6,921 nucleotides of DNA from a bacterium (lineage in GTDB: Bacteria > ARS69). The stretch's first letter is position 1, and every line of letters begins with the position of its first letter. The notes under the pieces are model-generated. The model had not been told where the DNA came from and ran no database searches. It was given only the letters and a program-made list of their open reading frames with translations. Below are positions 5,558 through 6,921 of this stretch, piece after piece. The stretch is taken from assembly GCA_025774865.1 (NCBI GenBank), contig JALGZO010000497.1, positions 1 to 6,921 on the forward strand, given 5' to 3'. Position numbers and translations under genes: made by a program.

Positions 5558-6517
5558 ATGCCTCGTCGCCTGTCCGATCAAGCTCCCGACGTCGCGGCGA
5601 CCGCGGCCGAAGTGCTCACGGGGTTGCGCGAGAGCCCCAAGCGACTCCCCTGCAAGCTCTTCTACGACGAGCGCGGCTCGCAGCTCTTCGAGGAGATCAC
5701 GCGGCTACCGGAGTACTACCCGACGCGGGCGGAGCTCTCCATCCTGGAGACGCGGGCGTCGGAGATGGCGGCTCATCTCGGCCCCCGGTGTCTCCTGGTC
5801 GAGTTCGGCAGCGGCTCGAGCCTCAAGACGCGGATTCTGCTCGACGAGCTCGTCGAGCCGGCCGGGTACGTGCCGATCGACATCTCGAAGGAGCACCTCC
5901 TCGAGTCCGCGGCGGAGCTCGCGGCCGCCTATCCGACGCTCGAGGTCCTTCCCGTCTGCGCGGACTACATGACCGAAGTCGAGATCCCGGCGACGAAGAT
6001 CGCGCCCGCTCGCCGAACCGTCTTCTTCCCCGGGGGGACGATCGGCAACTTCCATCGCCAGGAGGCCGTCGATTTCCTCGCCCGCAAGGCGGACCTCGTG
6101 GGAGCCGGAGGAGGGCTCCTCATCGGGGTGGATCTGGACAAGGATCCCGAGGTGCTGAACCAGGCGTACAACGACTCACAGGGCGTGACGGCGGAGTTCA
6201 ATCAGAACGTTCTCGTGCGGCTGAATCGCGAGCTCGGTGCCGACTTCCGCATCGACTGTTTCCGGCACCGCGCCTTCTACGACCGCGTCGCCCACCGGAT
6301 CGAGATGCACCTCGATTGCCTCGAGGATCACGTCGTGCACGTGGCCGACGAGGAGATCGCCATCCGGAAGGGCGAGTCGATCTGGACCGAGAGCTCCTAT
6401 AAATACTCGATTCCCGACTTCCAGGACGTGGCGGTGCAGGCCGGTTGCGTGCCTTCGAAGCTCTGGACCGACGACCGCGACCTCTTCAGCATCCATTTCC
6501 TGACGAGCGAGGTCTAA
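5558..6517 (+). CDS. egtD: L-histidine N-alpha-methyltransferase EgtD
   Basis: This 319-residue cytoplasmic enzyme is close to the family norm of about 320. EgtD transfers three methyl groups from S-adenosylmethionine to the alpha-amine of histidine, giving hercynine (histidine betaine), the first step of ergothioneine synthesis. The sequence shows the N-terminal FYDERGSQLFEEIT (35-48) and PEYYPTR (51-57), the SAM-binding loop VEFGSGSSLKT (81-91), the acidic PIDIS (106-110), FFPGGTIGNF (156-165) with Asn164 at the conserved histidine-binding position, and WTESSYKY (276-283), where Glu278 and Ser280 match the histidine-recognising Glu-x-Ser of mycobacterial EgtD. All substrate residues I can place are intact, so the enzyme should be active. 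The ATG at 5558 has only a weak GGA seven bases upstream. No egtB or other egt gene is in the window; its neighbour is the importer upstream. Confidence 0.95.
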   Translation: MPRRLSDQAPDVAATAAEVLTGLRESPKRLPCKLFYDERGSQLFEEITRLPEYYPTRAELSILETRASEMAAHLGPRCLLVEFGSGSSLKTRILLDELVEPAGYVPIDISKEHLLESAAELAAAYPTLEVLPVCADYMTEVEIPATKIAPARRTVFFPGGTIGNFHRQEAVDFLARKADLVGAGGGLLIGVDLDKDPEVLNQAYNDSQGVTAEFNQNVLVRLNRELGADFRIDCFRHRAFYDRVAHRIEMHLDCLEDHVVHVADEEIAIRKGESIWTESSYKYSIPDFQDVAVQAGCVPSKLWTDDRDLFSIHFLTSEV

Positions 6518-6533
6518 CCGGTTCCGACGGTCG

Positions 6534-6562
6534 TTGACTGACGGGGCGGTCATCCCTAGAAT
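6534..6562 (+). promoter_or_regulatory. Near-consensus sigma-70 promoter of carA
   Basis: TTGACT (6534-6539) and TAGAAT (6557-6562) are separated by 17 bases, with five of six matches at each box. This is the best promoter in the window. It begins 17 bases after the egtD stop and would start transcription near 6569, about 40 bases before the carA ATG. carA is therefore likely transcribed on its own rather than only by read-through from egtD. Confidence 0.85.
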
Positions 6563-6572
6563 CAAGCGCCCG

Positions 6573-6598
6573 GAAATGCGGGCCTTCCCCGCCATTTC
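6573..6598 (+). promoter_or_regulatory. Stem-loop in the carA leader
   Basis: GAAATG (6573-6578) pairs with CATTTC (6593-6598). After a single bulged C (6592), CGGG (6579-6582) pairs with CCCG (6588-6591) around a five-base loop CCTTC. The stem fills most of the predicted 40-base leader and stops directly before the likely Shine-Dalgarno GAGAG (6599-6603). There is no U-tract, so it is not a terminator. It may affect ribosome access or mRNA stability. Confidence 0.6.
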
Positions 6599-6608
6599 GA
6601 GAGTTCCG

Positions 6609-6921
6609 ATGCCGAGATCCGATTCCGCCGTTCTCGCCCTGGAGAGCGGCCATATTTTCGAGGGGACGGCCTTCGGCGCCACCGGAAGGGTGGAAGCGGA
6701 GGTCGTTTTCAACACCTCGATGACGGGGTACCAGGAGATCCTGACGGATCCCTCGTACTTCGGTCAGATCGTGGCGATGACGGCCCCGCAGATCGGGAAC
6801 ACCGGCGTCAACGACGACGATGCCGAGTCCGAAGGGGCCCATCTCTCCGGCTTCATCGCCCGGGAGTTCTCGCGGCGCACCTCCTCTCATCGAGCCACGG
6901 GCCCACTGGACGAATACCTCC
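6609..6921 (+). CDS. carA: Carbamoyl-phosphate synthase small subunit (partial, runs off window)
   Basis: The first 104 codons of carA are present and continue past the window edge. CarA is the glutamine amidotransferase subunit of carbamoyl-phosphate synthase. It releases ammonia from glutamine and passes it to CarB, feeding pyrimidine and arginine synthesis in the cytoplasm. The visible part is the N-terminal domain that binds CarB: LALESGHIFEGTAFGA (9-24), the diagnostic FNTSMTGYQEILTDPSY (34-50), GQIVAMTAPQIGNTGVN (52-68), and a REFS stretch near residue 90. The catalytic Cys-His-Glu amidotransferase domain would lie beyond the window. The start at 6609 has a weak GAGAG five bases upstream and a strong promoter at 6534-6562. 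carB is not visible but may follow. The identification is secure. Confidence 0.95.
   Translation, partial: MPRSDSAVLALESGHIFEGTAFGATGRVEAEVVFNTSMTGYQEILTDPSYFGQIVAMTAPQIGNTGVNDDDAESEGAHLSGFIAREFSRRTSSHRATGPLDEYL

Noticed and set aside
1-6921. CRISPR array, tRNA, rRNA, insertion sequence, phage or toxin-antitoxin genes
   Set aside because: No regularly spaced repeats, cloverleaf, transposase or integrase motifs, or toxin-like small gene pairs were found on either strand.

Overview
This is a GC-rich, densely coded bacterial chromosome segment. G/C-ending codons dominate, GTG and TTG starts are used, and the promoters look like the sigma-70 class. A predicted lipoprotein and a signal-peptide-bearing substrate-binding domain point to a diderm from a GC-rich phylum such as Acidobacteriota, Myxococcota, Desulfobacterota-like lineages or Gemmatimonadota. 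The sequence alone does not settle which.

Layout. Positions 1-338 have no convincing gene but hold two interlocking long inverted repeats. Next comes a minus-strand predicted lipoprotein, distantly ChaN/erythromycin-esterase-like (339-1403). Divergent from it is a tandem VOC-domain protein (1499-2287), which ends at a bidirectional terminator (2320-2350). That terminator is shared with a convergent minus-strand operon of two overlapping genes: a small protein with an Sm-like pattern (2797-3081) and a bacilliredoxin (2381-2800). Divergent from this operon is a two-gene ABC importer operon: an ATPase without CBS domains (3206-3949) and a fused substrate-binding/permease protein (3946-5439). It is followed on the same strand by egtD, the histidine trimethyltransferase of ergothioneine synthesis (5558-6517). 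The start of carA (6609 to the window end) follows a near-consensus promoter.

How the genes may work together. The main hypothesis is that the OpuC-type importer beside egtD carries a histidine betaine (ergothioneine or hercynine) rather than a general osmoprotectant. Transporters of this annotation class (EgtUV) are known to import ergothioneine, and this ATPase lacks the CBS osmosensor module. The divergent bacilliredoxin adds a second low-molecular-weight-thiol function, so 2381-6517 may be a thiol-redox neighbourhood. Substrate and co-regulation are inferred; the family assignments of the importer, EgtD, bacilliredoxin, VOC protein and CarA are firm.
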